Source: BJGV01 sp964196335 (GTDB taxonomy: Bacteria > Pseudomonadota > Gammaproteobacteria > Burkholderiales > Nitrosomonadaceae). From it: DNA of 64,000 nt. The stretch is taken from assembly GCA_965238155.1 (NCBI GenBank), contig OZ250175.1, positions 1,736,001-1,800,000 on the forward strand. Direction: 5' to 3'. Position numbers and translations under genes: made by a program. Position 1 is the first letter of the stretch, and each line of letters starts with the position of its first letter. The notes under the pieces were generated by a model. That model searched no databases. It saw nothing but the letters and a program-made list of their open reading frames with translations, and was not told where the DNA came from. Positions 26,853 to 36,205 of this stretch are shown one piece after another.

Positions 26853-27317
26853 TTACATTTGACTTTGAAGCCAGTTCTGAGCACCAACTTTACGCATTAC
26901 ATCCAGTTGCGTCTCCAACCAGTCGATATGCTCTTCAGTATCTTCCAGAATATGCTCAAATAGCTCTCTTGAAACATAGTCCTTAGCAGTTTCGCATGCG
27001 GTAACAGCACTTGTTAGATTTTTACGTGAGGCTAATTCTAACTTGAGATCACATGCCACACATTCCTCTGCTTTTTCACCAACCAAAAGTTTCCCGAGCT
27101 CTTGCAGGTTAGGTAGCCCTTCCAGAAATAAAATCCGTTCAATCAGTAGATCAGCGTGTTTCATTTCTTCTATAGATTCATCGTACTCGTGCTTACCAAG
27201 GCTGCTAAATCCCCAGTTTTTATACATACGCGCATGTAAAAAATACTGGTTTACAGCAGTCAGTTCATTCTGTAACTGACGGTTTAATAACCGGATAATC
27301 TCTGCATTGCCTTTCAT
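26853..27317 (-). CDS. bfr: Bacterioferritin
   Basis: Haem-containing ferritin that stores iron as a 24-mer. Ferroxidase ligands are visible: Glu18 in NELTAVNQYFLHARM, Glu51 and His54 in IEEMKHAD. Met52 between them is the haem-binding methionine. Length 154 is typical. The start has a strong GAGGAGG ribosome site. It is the third gene of hemP-bfd-bfr. Confidence 0.97.
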   Translation of the reverse strand: MKGNAEIIRLLNRQLQNELTAVNQYFLHARMYKNWGFSSLGKHEYDESIEEMKHADLLIERILFLEGLPNLQELGKLLVGEKAEECVACDLKLELASRKNLTSAVTACETAKDYVSRELFEHILEDTEEHIDWLETQLDVMRKVGAQNWLQSQM

Positions 27318-27358
27318 ATCTGCCTCCTCAGGCGGGTGTCTCGCATGTACGAGTGGGT

Positions 27359-27553
27359 TTAGGTATAAATTGTCTGGTCAGAAGTTTTCTGCATCAGCGC
27401 CTGCTCCAATACCTCTTGTGCATGTGCAGCACATATACCACATTGCTCGCTCACCCCAAGGCAAACTTTCAAATCTCTCATCCGGTCAGCGCCCTGACAA
27501 ACAGCTTCACGGATTGCGGTATCAGTTACACCTTTGCAGATACAAATATACAT
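27359..27553 (-). CDS. bfd: Bacterioferritin-associated ferredoxin
   Basis: A 64-residue [2Fe-2S] protein that reduces bacterioferritin haem to release iron. The cluster ligands follow the Bfd pattern: Cys4 and Cys6 in MYICICKGVT, and the C-x2-C pair in SEQCGICAAH. It lies directly upstream of bfr and 19 bp after hemP, as expected for an iron-starvation operon. Confidence 0.95.
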   Translation of the reverse strand: MYICICKGVTDTAIREAVCQGADRMRDLKVCLGVSEQCGICAAHAQEVLEQALMQKTSDQTIYT

Positions 27554-27572
27554 GATAAGCGTATTAAGTCCA

Positions 27573-27776
27573 CTATTTAGTTAATATCAACTTGCCACTG
27601 CGTGTACGACGCAAGCGATATTGTTCACCCCTATGCTGGATAAAAACTTCATCTCCATGCAAAAACAATGCATCGCTATAGATAGGCTTACTTTGATCTG
27701 ATATATCAAAGTGATCTTTCTTTTTTTCAACGATAGCCTCTGGAGCTAATCCAAGCTTATTCATTGTTACAGCCAA
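27573..27776 (-). CDS. hemP: Hemin uptake protein HemP
   Basis: A 67-residue HemP-family protein; the C-terminal half has the family pattern ending YRLRRTRSGKLILTK. Two starts are possible. TTG at 27776 has AAAGGA eight bases upstream, while ATG at 27764 has no ribosome site at the right distance, so the TTG is listed with some doubt. It is preceded by a Fur-box-like site and followed by bfd. Some HemP proteins activate haem-uptake genes in betaproteobacteria; its role here is not known. Confidence 0.85.
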   Translation of the reverse strand: MAVTMNKLGLAPEAIVEKKKDHFDISDQSKPIYSDALFLHGDEVFIQHRGEQYRLRRTRSGKLILTK

Positions 27777-27798
27777 TTTACAATTCCTTTGCGATTGC

Positions 27799-27817
27799 TA
27801 ATGATAACGATTCGTAT
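27799..27817. promoter_or_regulatory. Fur-box-like site upstream of hemP
   Basis: TAATGATAACGATTCGTAT contains ATGATAA followed by a degenerate inverted half ATTCGTA and resembles a Fur operator. It lies 23 bp from the hemP start, a repressing position. This supports iron control of hemP-bfd-bfr. Confidence 0.6.
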
Positions 27818-27983
27818 TATAAACACTTTTAAGCTGAATGCAAGCTCTTAAAAGAATCTTTCTGAGAAAAGCTCAAAAGAATAAAACAAATGTATATCAA
27901 TATGTTATATTAGATTTAGAGCTAAATCTTACCCCTGTTTACTGCGCCACATTATTTAAAATAATAATAGCTACATATTTAGA

Positions 27984-28412
27984 ATGCATAAATGTGCCCT
28001 CCACCCTATAACTAGTAAGGTTGCGATTGCGAACAATGAGATAAGAATTAGTGCAATCCGGGCACAAGGAGCTGGTGGACAGAATGTAAATAAAGTTTCT
28101 AATGCAATTCATTTGCGTTTTGATATTAACTCCTCATCCTTGCCTGATCTTCTCAAAGAACGTTTATTACAATTAAATGATCAGCGCATCAGTTCCGAGG
28201 GCATTATAGTAATCAAAGCACAACAATACCGTAGTAAGGAGAAGAATCGGGAAGAAGCTTTAAAAAGGTTATTTAAACTCGTTGAGAGTGTAACAAGCGT
28301 GCCCAGGAAACGTAGAATAACAAAACCCACTATAAACTCTGATAAGAAACGCCTTGATAGCAAGACACATCGCGGACAGATTAAAGCTATGAGAAGAAAA
28401 GTTGTAGATTAA
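27984..28412 (+). CDS. arfB: Alternative ribosome-rescue peptidyl-tRNA hydrolase ArfB (YaeJ)
   Basis: A 142-residue class I release-factor-like hydrolase lacking codon-recognition domains. The catalytic motif GGQ is in AQGAGGQNVNKVSNAIHLRF, and the tail is rich in Lys and Arg (KKRLDSKTHRGQIKAMRRK), which in ArfB enters the mRNA channel of stalled ribosomes. With smpB in the same window, the cell has two rescue routes, though tmRNA itself was not seen. Confidence 0.95.
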   Translation: MHKCALHPITSKVAIANNEIRISAIRAQGAGGQNVNKVSNAIHLRFDINSSSLPDLLKERLLQLNDQRISSEGIIVIKAQQYRSKEKNREEALKRLFKLVESVTSVPRKRRITKPTINSDKKRLDSKTHRGQIKAMRRKVVD

Positions 28413-28600
28413 ACTATTTTGTATCAGACAACCCGAGCCGGCCCTATAGTTAATTATATTTACCTCTTACCGTGATTTCTATGGTTATTCTGACCATTTT
28501 TACCTCTTAAAATAATACGAGTCTCTTCAAGTCTCCACAATTAAACTAAGTGGTTGAGGTATAATCTTACTATTCTGAGTTATGTGTTGTCGGAAATTAC

Positions 28601-28900
28601 ATGCCTATTTACGAATACCAGTGCGGATCTTGTTGCTCAAAGAAAGAACACCTGCAAAAATTAAATGACGAGCCTATCACGGTTTGCCCTACATGTGGCA
28701 GCAATACATATACTAAGCTTATTTCTGCTGCAGGGTTTCAGTTAAAAGGTAGTGGCTGGTACGCTACTGATTTCAAAAACGGATCTCAATCAAAACCAAA
28801 AACAGAACCGAAAGTAAAGAATGATTCTATGCCTGGAACTAAGCCTAAAACTACACCTGACACTGCGCCAAAAGCCAGTGCACCTTCTACTACTAAATAA
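28601..28900 (+). CDS. FmdB-family zinc-ribbon protein
   Basis: A 99-residue protein with an N-terminal zinc ribbon: MPIYEYQCGSC and VCPTCGS give the two cysteine pairs. A Pro/Lys/Thr-rich low-complexity tail follows from about residue 65. FmdB proteins are described as putative regulators, but the true role is unclear. It sits just before the DUF502 gene and aspS, a conserved betaproteobacterial order. Confidence 0.9.
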   Translation: MPIYEYQCGSCCSKKEHLQKLNDEPITVCPTCGSNTYTKLISAAGFQLKGSGWYATDFKNGSQSKPKTEPKVKNDSMPGTKPKTTPDTAPKASAPSTTK

Positions 28901-28926
28901 ATGTCTGGCACGGATAATTGTTCAAT

Positions 28927-29538
28927 ATGAAACGCTATTTTATTACCGGACTTCTTATCTGGGTACCTTTAGGCCTGACTGCCTGGGTTCTTAAATTCCT
29001 GATTGGTACCATGGATCAATCTTTGCTCCTGCTACCCGACAGCCTGCAGCCTGAAAAGCTACTGGGTATGAATATCCCTGGAATCGGTACGATTCTTACA
29101 CTGCTTGTTGTATTCATAACCGGTCTGCTGACTGCAAATATTATCGGCCAAAAACTGGTCTCGTTCTGGGAGGGAGTGTTATGGCGTATCCCGGTAGTTA
29201 AATCAATTTACTGGGGTATTAAGCAAGTAAGTGACACTATATTCTCAAGCCAGGGAGAGGCCTTCCGCAAAGCACTACTTGTTCAGTATCCACGGAAGGG
29301 TTCATGGACAATTGCATTCATGACAGGGCAACCGGGTGGCGATGTCATCAATCACCTAGAGGGAGAATATATAAGTGTCTATGTTCCGACTACCCCTAAC
29401 CCCACATCAGGATTCTTCCTAATGATGCCAAAAAGTGACGTAATTGAACTTGATATGAGCGTAGATGCGGCACTGAAATATATTATTTCCATGGGTGTGG
29501 TCTCACCCAATGGAAATAATAAAAATCTTGATCAATAA
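28927..29538 (+). CDS. DUF502 family membrane protein
   Basis: A 203-residue inner-membrane protein of the DUF502 family. Two membrane helices are visible (about 3-27 and 52-76 from the ATG), followed by a soluble domain with VWRIPVVKSIYWGIKQVSD-like and VPTTPNPTSGFFLMMP motifs. The frame opens at a TTG three codons earlier, but ATG at 28927 (MKRYFITGLLIW) is the family start. Function unknown. It lies 23 bp before aspS. Confidence 0.9.
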   Translation: MKRYFITGLLIWVPLGLTAWVLKFLIGTMDQSLLLLPDSLQPEKLLGMNIPGIGTILTLLVVFITGLLTANIIGQKLVSFWEGVLWRIPVVKSIYWGIKQVSDTIFSSQGEAFRKALLVQYPRKGSWTIAFMTGQPGGDVINHLEGEYISVYVPTTPNPTSGFFLMMPKSDVIELDMSVDAALKYIISMGVVSPNGNNKNLDQ

Positions 29539-29561
29539 AATAGATAGCAACAAGAAATAAT

Positions 29562-31343
29562 ATGCGTACCAATTACTGTGGTCTCATTGACACTCAATAT
29601 CTTAACCAAACTGTGACACTCTTTGGCTGGGTACATCGCCGCCGTGACCATGGAGGTGTAATTTTTATTGATATGCGTGATCGTGAAGGTCTGGTACAAA
29701 TTGTATGTGATCCGGACAACGTAGTCGCATTCCAGAGTGCGGAAAATATTCGAAACGAATTCGTGCTCAAAATTATCGGATTAGTTCGCCATCGTCCGGA
29801 AGGAACTATCAATACAAACCTTACAAGCGGAGAAATCGAAGTACTGACACAATCAATTGAAATTCTCAACACCTCTCTGACACCACCCTTCATGATGGAT
29901 GACGAGAATCTTAGTGAGACTGTACGTCTGGAACATCGTTATCTTGATCTTAGACGTCCACAGATGCAGAAAAATTTACGATTACGCTACAAAGTTACAA
30001 TGGAAGTTCGTAAATTCCTGGACCAACAAGGTTTTATCGATGTGGAAACACCAGTACTAACTAAATCAACACCGGAAGGAGCACGTGACTATCTGGTGCC
30101 GTCACGCATTAATACCGGACATTTTTTTGCGCTCCCACAATCACCACAATTATTTAAACAGTTACTTATGGTTTCAGGGTTTGATCGATATTACCAGATT
30201 ACAAAGTGCTTTCGTGATGAAGATCTGCGTGCCGACCGTCAACCAGAATTTACACAGATTGATATCGAAACATCTTTCCTCAAAGAAGCTGAGATTATGA
30301 TGCTAATGGAAGAAATGATCTGTAACTTATTCAGTAGTGTATTACAAATTAAGCTGCAATCCCCTTTTCCACGTATGGCATTTTCTGAAGCCATGTTGAA
30401 ATATGGCTCTGATAAACCTGACTTGCGAATACCATTGATGCTCACCGAACTTACCGATGTCATGAAAGAAGTGGAGTTCAAAGTATTCCGCGAAGCCGCT
30501 CAGAAACCAGGTGGGCGTGTAGCAGCATTATGTGTACCGCAGGGTAGTGAGCTATCTCGTAAGGAAATTGATGACTATACTAGTTTTGTTGGAATTTATG
30601 GTGCAAAAGGTCTTGCTTACATCAAGGTTAATGCTCTTGAGAAAGGTCTTGAAGGATTACAGTCGCCAATATTGAAGTTCTTACCAGAAACGATAGTAAA
30701 AATTATCCTTGAACGTACAGCTGCTAATGATGGAGATCTGATATTCTTTGGTGCAGGTAAATCAAAAATAGTTAATGAATCATTAGGTGCATTACGCATA
30801 AAAATTGGTCAGGATTTAGGCCTTATTGAGCCAGAATGGAAACCTTTATGGGTAATAGATTTTCCAATGTTTGAACGAGATGAGGATGAAAATCGCTGGC
30901 AGGCACTTCATCACCCGTTTACATCTCCTGCTGATGGTCATGAAGATTTGCTGGAGACAGACCCTGGCAAAGCTTTATCGAAAGCATTTGATATGATACT
31001 AAATGGCTCTGAGATTGGAGGAGGATCAGTTCGTATTCATCGCCGGGATATACAGTTAAAAGTATTCCATGCTCTAAATATAGGAATAAACGAAGCCCAG
31101 GAAAAATTTGGCTTTTTATTAGAAGCCTTACAGTATGGTGCGCCGCCTCATGGTGGTATTGCGTTCGGACTTGACCGTGTTGTCACCTTGATGGCGGGTG
31201 AAGAATCAATACGTGATGTTATTGCCTTTCCTAAAACACAACGTGCTCAATGCTTATTGACTCAGGCACCAAGTTTAGTAGACGAAAAACAGCTACAAGA
31301 ACTACATATACGGCTAAGGCGTACTGAAACACAAAAAACTTGA
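29562..31343 (+). CDS. aspS: Aspartyl-tRNA synthetase
   Basis: Class IIb synthetase of 593 residues, the bacterial-type length. It has an N-terminal OB-fold anticodon-binding domain (GWVHRRRDHGGVIFIDMRDR) and motif 2 around CFRDEDLRADRQPEFTQID. The bacterial insertion domain (about 280-420) and motif 3 GIAFGLDRVVTLMAG follow. Whether it also charges tRNA-Asn cannot be decided; asnS and gatCAB are not in the window. Confidence 0.97.
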   Translation: MRTNYCGLIDTQYLNQTVTLFGWVHRRRDHGGVIFIDMRDREGLVQIVCDPDNVVAFQSAENIRNEFVLKIIGLVRHRPEGTINTNLTSGEIEVLTQSIEILNTSLTPPFMMDDENLSETVRLEHRYLDLRRPQMQKNLRLRYKVTMEVRKFLDQQGFIDVETPVLTKSTPEGARDYLVPSRINTGHFFALPQSPQLFKQLLMVSGFDRYYQITKCFRDEDLRADRQPEFTQIDIETSFLKEAEIMMLMEEMICNLFSSVLQIKLQSPFPRMAFSEAMLKYGSDKPDLRIPLMLTELTDVMKEVEFKVFREAAQKPGGRVAALCVPQGSELSRKEIDDYTSFVGIYGAKGLAYIKVNALEKGLEGLQSPILKFLPETIVKIILERTAANDGDLIFFGAGKSKIVNESLGALRIKIGQDLGLIEPEWKPLWVIDFPMFERDEDENRWQALHHPFTSPADGHEDLLETDPGKALSKAFDMILNGSEIGGGSVRIHRRDIQLKVFHALNIGINEAQEKFGFLLEALQYGAPPHGGIAFGLDRVVTLMAGEESIRDVIAFPKTQRAQCLLTQAPSLVDEKQLQELHIRLRRTETQKT

Positions 31344-31407
31344 AATACTTGTGCTGACTTAATGCAAGGTTAGCCTGCTATTCCACCTGATGTTTCTACC
31401 TGATGTT

Positions 31408-31869
31408 ATGGAGAAATATAAAACCCCTATTTCTGTCTTAGTAGTAATTTACACTCCTGATCTGCAGGTTTTGTTATTGGAACGGGCTGACCATCCGGGC
31501 TATTGGCAGTCAGTTACCGGCAGCCAACACCAAAGTGAAACATTATCACAAACAGCAGTACGAGAAACCGCTGAAGAAACAGGATTGGATGCCGATAATT
31601 TTTTATTAACCGATTTGCACTTTCTAAATAAATATGAGATTTTTCAAGAATGGAGATGGCGCTATGCTCCGGGCGTAACTCACAATACTGAACATGCTTT
31701 TAGCTTACTTTTACCAGAGCCTGCTCCGGTTACGGTGTCACCGAGAGAACATCTGCGTTATGCTTGGCTTCCTCAGCAGGAAGCCATAGAAAAGGTTTTC
31801 TCATGTAGTAATGCGGAAGCGATACGTAAGTTGTTTTCCTCAGTAAAAACACATAAGAAAACAGTATGA
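31408..31869 (+). CDS. nudB: Dihydroneopterin triphosphate pyrophosphatase (Nudix)
   Basis: Nudix hydrolase that removes pyrophosphate from dihydroneopterin triphosphate in folate synthesis. The Nudix box runs from GSQHQSET to VRETAEETGLD. An earlier in-frame ATG exists at 31390, but ATG at 31408 gives MEKYKTPISVLVVIYTPD, which lines up with E. coli NudB. Length 153. Located between aspS and nadA. Confidence 0.9.
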   Translation: MEKYKTPISVLVVIYTPDLQVLLLERADHPGYWQSVTGSQHQSETLSQTAVRETAEETGLDADNFLLTDLHFLNKYEIFQEWRWRYAPGVTHNTEHAFSLLLPEPAPVTVSPREHLRYAWLPQQEAIEKVFSCSNAEAIRKLFSSVKTHKKTV

Positions 31870-31951
31870 TTTAAGAGTCAATGAGAACACATACCCGGTA
31901 TTCTTGTCTTATTAGTATAATTTATCTTCCTTATTAGGTATTGGAGTAGCC

Positions 31952-33049
31952 ATGCAAGCAGAAGTTATTGAGTTTGATCAATTTGACACACTACAAGATG
32001 ACGCTTGTGAAAAGCGTATTATTGCGGCAAAGGCCACACTAGCAGAACGCGCAATAATACTTTCTCATCACTATCAGAGAGCAGATGTTTATAAACACGC
32101 GGATCTTACCGGAGATTCGCTCGGGCTTTCACGTCTTGCAAGCCAGGCCGATGCAAAATATCTGGTATTTTGTGGCGTACATTTCATGGCTGAAGTAGCT
32201 GATATTCTATCCAAACCAGATCAAATCTCTATTTTGCCTGATCTCTCTGCAGGATGCTCGATGGCAGACATGGCAGACCACTCAAAAGTAGAAAGAGTCT
32301 GGCGTGAATTGTCGGAAGTATTGGACCCGGATGAAGCTATTACACCAGCAACTTACATCAACTCAGCGGCAAACCTGAAATCGTTCTGTGGAAAACATGG
32401 TGGTATCGTCTGCACTTCTAGTAATGCTCTTGAAATTCTTCAGTGGTCTTTCTCACGTCGTGAAAAAGTACTGTTTTTTCCTGACCAACATCTAGGGCGT
32501 TGGAGTGGGCACAAACTAGGAATTTCACAGGATGAAATGCCGGTCTGGGACTTTGATGAACCTATGGGTGGACTTACCCAGGAACAAATTAAGAAAGCCA
32601 AAATTCTATTGTGGAAAGGACACTGTTCGGTTCACCAAATGTTCCAACCACAGCATATTATTCGATTCCGAAACCAATATCCTGATGGACTGGTTATTTC
32701 GCATCCTGAATGTAGTTTTGAAGTTTGTAATAATTCTGATTATGTTGGCTCTACTGAATTCATCATTAATACAATAAAAAAAGCAAAAAGAGGTACTCGC
32801 TGGTTAGTGGGGACTGAGTTAAATCTCGTTAGTCGTATTGCAGAAGAATTTAAGCCTGAGAGAAAAATTGTACAGTTTATGTCTCCAACAGTATGTATGT
32901 GCTCAACTATGGCTCGTATTGATCCCCAGCACCTTGCCTGGACGTTAGAGAATTTGGTGAAAGGAAAAGTAGTAAACCAGATCAGTGTGCCGGAAGAAGA
33001 TACAAGGTTGGCAAAACTTGCACTACAACGGATGTTAGAAGTTTCATAG
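31952..33049 (+). CDS. nadA: Quinolinate synthase A
   Basis: [4Fe-4S] enzyme condensing iminoaspartate and DHAP to quinolinate for NAD synthesis. The three cluster cysteines are recognisable in the domain repeats: DLSAGCSMADM, near VCTSSNA, and SPTVCMCSTMARI. SHPECSFEV is also typical. Length 365 matches proteobacterial NadA. nadB and nadC are not in the window. Confidence 0.96.
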   Translation: MQAEVIEFDQFDTLQDDACEKRIIAAKATLAERAIILSHHYQRADVYKHADLTGDSLGLSRLASQADAKYLVFCGVHFMAEVADILSKPDQISILPDLSAGCSMADMADHSKVERVWRELSEVLDPDEAITPATYINSAANLKSFCGKHGGIVCTSSNALEILQWSFSRREKVLFFPDQHLGRWSGHKLGISQDEMPVWDFDEPMGGLTQEQIKKAKILLWKGHCSVHQMFQPQHIIRFRNQYPDGLVISHPECSFEVCNNSDYVGSTEFIINTIKKAKRGTRWLVGTELNLVSRIAEEFKPERKIVQFMSPTVCMCSTMARIDPQHLAWTLENLVKGKVVNQISVPEEDTRLAKLALQRMLEVS

Positions 33050-33133
33050 TATTATAGTCAGCACATAAATTATGCAATTGCATTTTACACATCGCCAAGT
33101 CTTATAAATTGTATTAATCCTATTGTTTATCAC

Positions 33134-33886
33134 ATGCCAGATAAGCTGCATATAGCCACATATAATATTCACAAGGGATTTTCACATTTTAACCGGCGGA
33201 TGATGATACACGAGCTACGTGACCGATTGCGCGCTTTAAATGCTGATGTAATATTTTTACAAGAGGTCATCGGTCACCACAAGGGACATTCAACCCGCTA
33301 TAAAAACTGGCCAAACAGCCCTCAGTATGAGTTTCTGGCAGATTCAACATGGACTGATTTTGCTTATGGAAAAAATGCGGTGTATGACGAAGGGCATCAT
33401 GGAAATGCAATTCTTAGCCGCTATCCCATAGTGCTCTGGGACAACGAAGACGTATCAACACATCGCTACGAGAGCCGCGGGATGCTTCACTGCGAAATCA
33501 GTATCCCGGAATGGCGGGAAAATCTACATTGTATTTGCATCCATCTTGGATTATTTGCACCCGGAAGACGAAAACAGTTATTAGCCCTAAATCGTCGTAT
33601 AAAACAACTGGTGCCACCGCAGGCACCACTAATTATTGCTGGTGACTTTAATGACTGGCGAGAAATGGCAAATCGCACACCGATAGAACAACTAGGCCTG
33701 ACTGAAGTTTTTGAACTGACCAGTGGAAAAGCGGCACGCAGCTATCCTTCATGGCTGCCAATATTACGGCTTGATCGAATCTATGTACGAGGTTTTTACG
33801 TAGAAAATACTCAGGTACACCGAGGTCGCCCTTGGTCAAGGATTTCGGACCATGCTGTACTATCCGCAAGGATGATCTGTAAGTGA
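33134..33886 (+). CDS. Endonuclease/exonuclease/phosphatase family protein (YbhP-like)
   Basis: A 250-residue metal-dependent phosphodiesterase-fold protein. Motifs ATYNIHKGF, VIFLQEV, GNAILSRYP, IAGDFNDWRE and the final SDHAVLSA supply the metal and catalytic residues. It overlaps the downstream cardiolipin synthase gene by four bases (GTGA), mirroring the E. coli ybhP-clsB pair, so a link to phospholipid metabolism is likely but unproved. Confidence 0.9.
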   Translation: MPDKLHIATYNIHKGFSHFNRRMMIHELRDRLRALNADVIFLQEVIGHHKGHSTRYKNWPNSPQYEFLADSTWTDFAYGKNAVYDEGHHGNAILSRYPIVLWDNEDVSTHRYESRGMLHCEISIPEWRENLHCICIHLGLFAPGRRKQLLALNRRIKQLVPPQAPLIIAGDFNDWREMANRTPIEQLGLTEVFELTSGKAARSYPSWLPILRLDRIYVRGFYVENTQVHRGRPWSRISDHAVLSARMICK

Positions 33887-35073
33887 ATATTCCTGACTTT
33901 GTTAAAGGTAATTGCATAACTCTTCTACGCAACGGATCAGAATATTTTCCTGCACTTGAGGCTGCTATCGACAGAGCGCAAAATATAGTTCATCTTGAAA
34001 CTTATATCTTTGAGTACGACGCTACCGGTATTCGGATTTCAGAAGCATTGAAGAGAGCTGCAAGACGCAACGTGACAGTACGTCTTTTACTGGATGGATT
34101 CGGCTCTCAGGATTTCCCTAAAGATGAAATACAGAATATGCTAAATGCAGGTGTTCAAATACTCATATTTAGGAAAGAAATTTCACCATTTAGACTACGG
34201 CGTAACCGATTGCGTCGAATGCACCGAAAACTGGCAGCAATTGATTCAAGTATCGCTTTTGTTGGCGGAATTAATATAATTGATGATCTTAACCATCCTG
34301 AACCACTCCCTCCACGTTTTGACTTCGCAATCTCAATCGAAGGTCCACTGCAAAGAGATATTTTTTTAGCGGCCCGAAACTTATGGATGATAGTTGCATT
34401 ATCACGTCTTAAAAAGAATTGGATAAAATACGATGAAATATCTTATTCTATTAACCGACTAAATGGTAACCAGCGCGGAGCGCTGATAATACGTGATAAT
34501 TTTCGCCACAGGCATGATATAGAAGATATTTATCTCCATGCCATAACTAATGCATCCAGAGAAATTATTATCTCCAACGCCTACTTCTTGCCTGGCATCA
34601 ATCTCCGCCGGGCCCTTAGTGACGCTGCTAAACGTGGTTTGCGTGTGACCTTGCTGTTGCAAGGTAAAATAGAATACCACTTGCAGCATTATGCTACACA
34701 GGCCCTTTATGGAAGTCTTCTGGATGCTGGTATTGAAATTTATGAATATCACAAGAGTTATTTACATGCAAAAGTTGCTGTGATTGATCAACATTGGTCC
34801 ACTGTAGGCTCTTCCAACATTGATCCCTTCAGTTTGTTACTGGCCCGGGAGGCAAATGTAGTAGTTGATGATGAGGCTTTAGCTATGCAACTAAAACTCT
34901 GCCTGGAAAATGCTATGGCTGAGGAATCAATACGAGTGCTGCAAGAGAAATGGAAAAGCCAACGATGGAGTAGTCGCGCAATTTGCTGGATAAGCTACTA
35001 TATAGTACGTGTCTTACGAGGCATGATAGGTTATAGCCGGAAAAACAATACTCCTGAATTTAGAAGACTTTAA
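33883..35073 (+). CDS. clsB: Cardiolipin synthase B (phospholipase D superfamily)
   Basis: Two HKD motifs, HRKLAAIDSS (about residue 113) and HAKVAVIDQH (about residue 297), identify a phospholipase D-type cardiolipin synthase. The 396-residue form without N-terminal membrane helices is ClsB-like. It starts with GTG at 33883, overlapping the TGA of the YbhP-like gene. The tail has a short hydrophobic stretch near ICWISYYIV that may touch the membrane. Confidence 0.93.
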   Translation: MNIPDFVKGNCITLLRNGSEYFPALEAAIDRAQNIVHLETYIFEYDATGIRISEALKRAARRNVTVRLLLDGFGSQDFPKDEIQNMLNAGVQILIFRKEISPFRLRRNRLRRMHRKLAAIDSSIAFVGGINIIDDLNHPEPLPPRFDFAISIEGPLQRDIFLAARNLWMIVALSRLKKNWIKYDEISYSINRLNGNQRGALIIRDNFRHRHDIEDIYLHAITNASREIIISNAYFLPGINLRRALSDAAKRGLRVTLLLQGKIEYHLQHYATQALYGSLLDAGIEIYEYHKSYLHAKVAVIDQHWSTVGSSNIDPFSLLLAREANVVVDDEALAMQLKLCLENAMAEESIRVLQEKWKSQRWSSRAICWISYYIVRVLRGMIGYSRKNNTPEFRRL

Positions 35074-35161
35074 AGTTTATTAAAACAAATAATTTACCGT
35101 ATTTTTAGAACTCAGACATACAGAAAAATATTTCTATAATATATGTATTACTACAATTGCG

Positions 35162-36157
35162 ATGCCAGAATTGTCTAGTCAAATTTCTTCTGCTGTTACT
35201 AAGCTGAAAGCGGGTAAAATAGTTGCCTTTCCAACAGAAACTGTTTATGGCTTAGGAGCAGATATCTCGGTTCCATCTGCAGTAAACCGTATATTTGAAA
35301 TTAAAGAAAGGCCTGTAAATCATCCGTTAATAATTCATTTTTCCCAAGTATCTCAACTTGAATACTGGGCACAGGAGATACCAAAGGCGGCCCAGCTACT
35401 TGCTAAACACTTCTGGCCCGGACCACTAACGTTAATCCTGCCACGGACCCATCATGTATCTTTAAATGTAACAGGTGGTCAAGACATGGTAGGACTAAGA
35501 ATACCAGACCATCCCACTGCGCTTGCTCTATTAGATGCTATGGGCTCTGAAAAGGCGCTGGCTGCACCATCAGCTAATCGCTTTGGGCGGATCAGCCCTA
35601 CAACTGCAGCACACGTCTTCGATGAGCTGGGTCATAAAGTAGATATGATTCTGGATGGAGGCTCATGTAAAATAGGCCTTGAAAGTACAATTGTTAGTTT
35701 TAAGAACAACTCTGCAATTGTTTTGCGACCGGGTGGAATTCCACTAACAAAATTAACCGAGGTACTGGATGAAGAAGTCTTTCTTTCAGAAAGAGAGCAG
35801 TCTGATATACGTGTGTCAGGTTCTCTAAATTCCCATTACGCTCCATTGACACCACTTGAGGTCTGGCCTGATACATCATTATGGAAACGTTCTGCAGAAA
35901 TAGAAGCACTAGGTTTGCATCCAATATTACTGGGATGGTCAACGGAATTTCTTACTAAAGGAAAGAATAAAAACTTCCTGTATTTCCCAATGCCTAGCGA
36001 ACCAACAGCCTACGGCAGCCAGCTCTATGCAACCTTACGCCGGTTCGATAATGGCCAATATGATCGCCTATTGTTAGAAGCACCTCCTAATAATCCAGAC
36101 TGGCTGGCAGTCTTGGATCGTTTACAACGAGCAAGTTGTGTGCCATTCAGGACATAA
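35162..36157 (+). CDS. L-threonylcarbamoyladenylate synthase (Sua5 type)
   Basis: Makes threonylcarbamoyl-AMP for the t6A37 modification of tRNA. The N-terminal YrdC domain (about 1-205) has KAGKIVAFPTETVYGLGAD, a segment with FWPGPLTLIL and the SANRFGRISPTTA loop. The C-terminal Sua5 domain (about 230-330) makes it the long form, unlike the short TsaC of E. coli. Confidence 0.94.
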   Translation: MPELSSQISSAVTKLKAGKIVAFPTETVYGLGADISVPSAVNRIFEIKERPVNHPLIIHFSQVSQLEYWAQEIPKAAQLLAKHFWPGPLTLILPRTHHVSLNVTGGQDMVGLRIPDHPTALALLDAMGSEKALAAPSANRFGRISPTTAAHVFDELGHKVDMILDGGSCKIGLESTIVSFKNNSAIVLRPGGIPLTKLTEVLDEEVFLSEREQSDIRVSGSLNSHYAPLTPLEVWPDTSLWKRSAEIEALGLHPILLGWSTEFLTKGKNKNFLYFPMPSEPTAYGSQLYATLRRFDNGQYDRLLLEAPPNNPDWLAVLDRLQRASCVPFRT

Positions 36158-36205
36158 TCCTTTAAGTTACTAAATAACAAAAAATATCGAACCTGTATCT
36201 TCCTA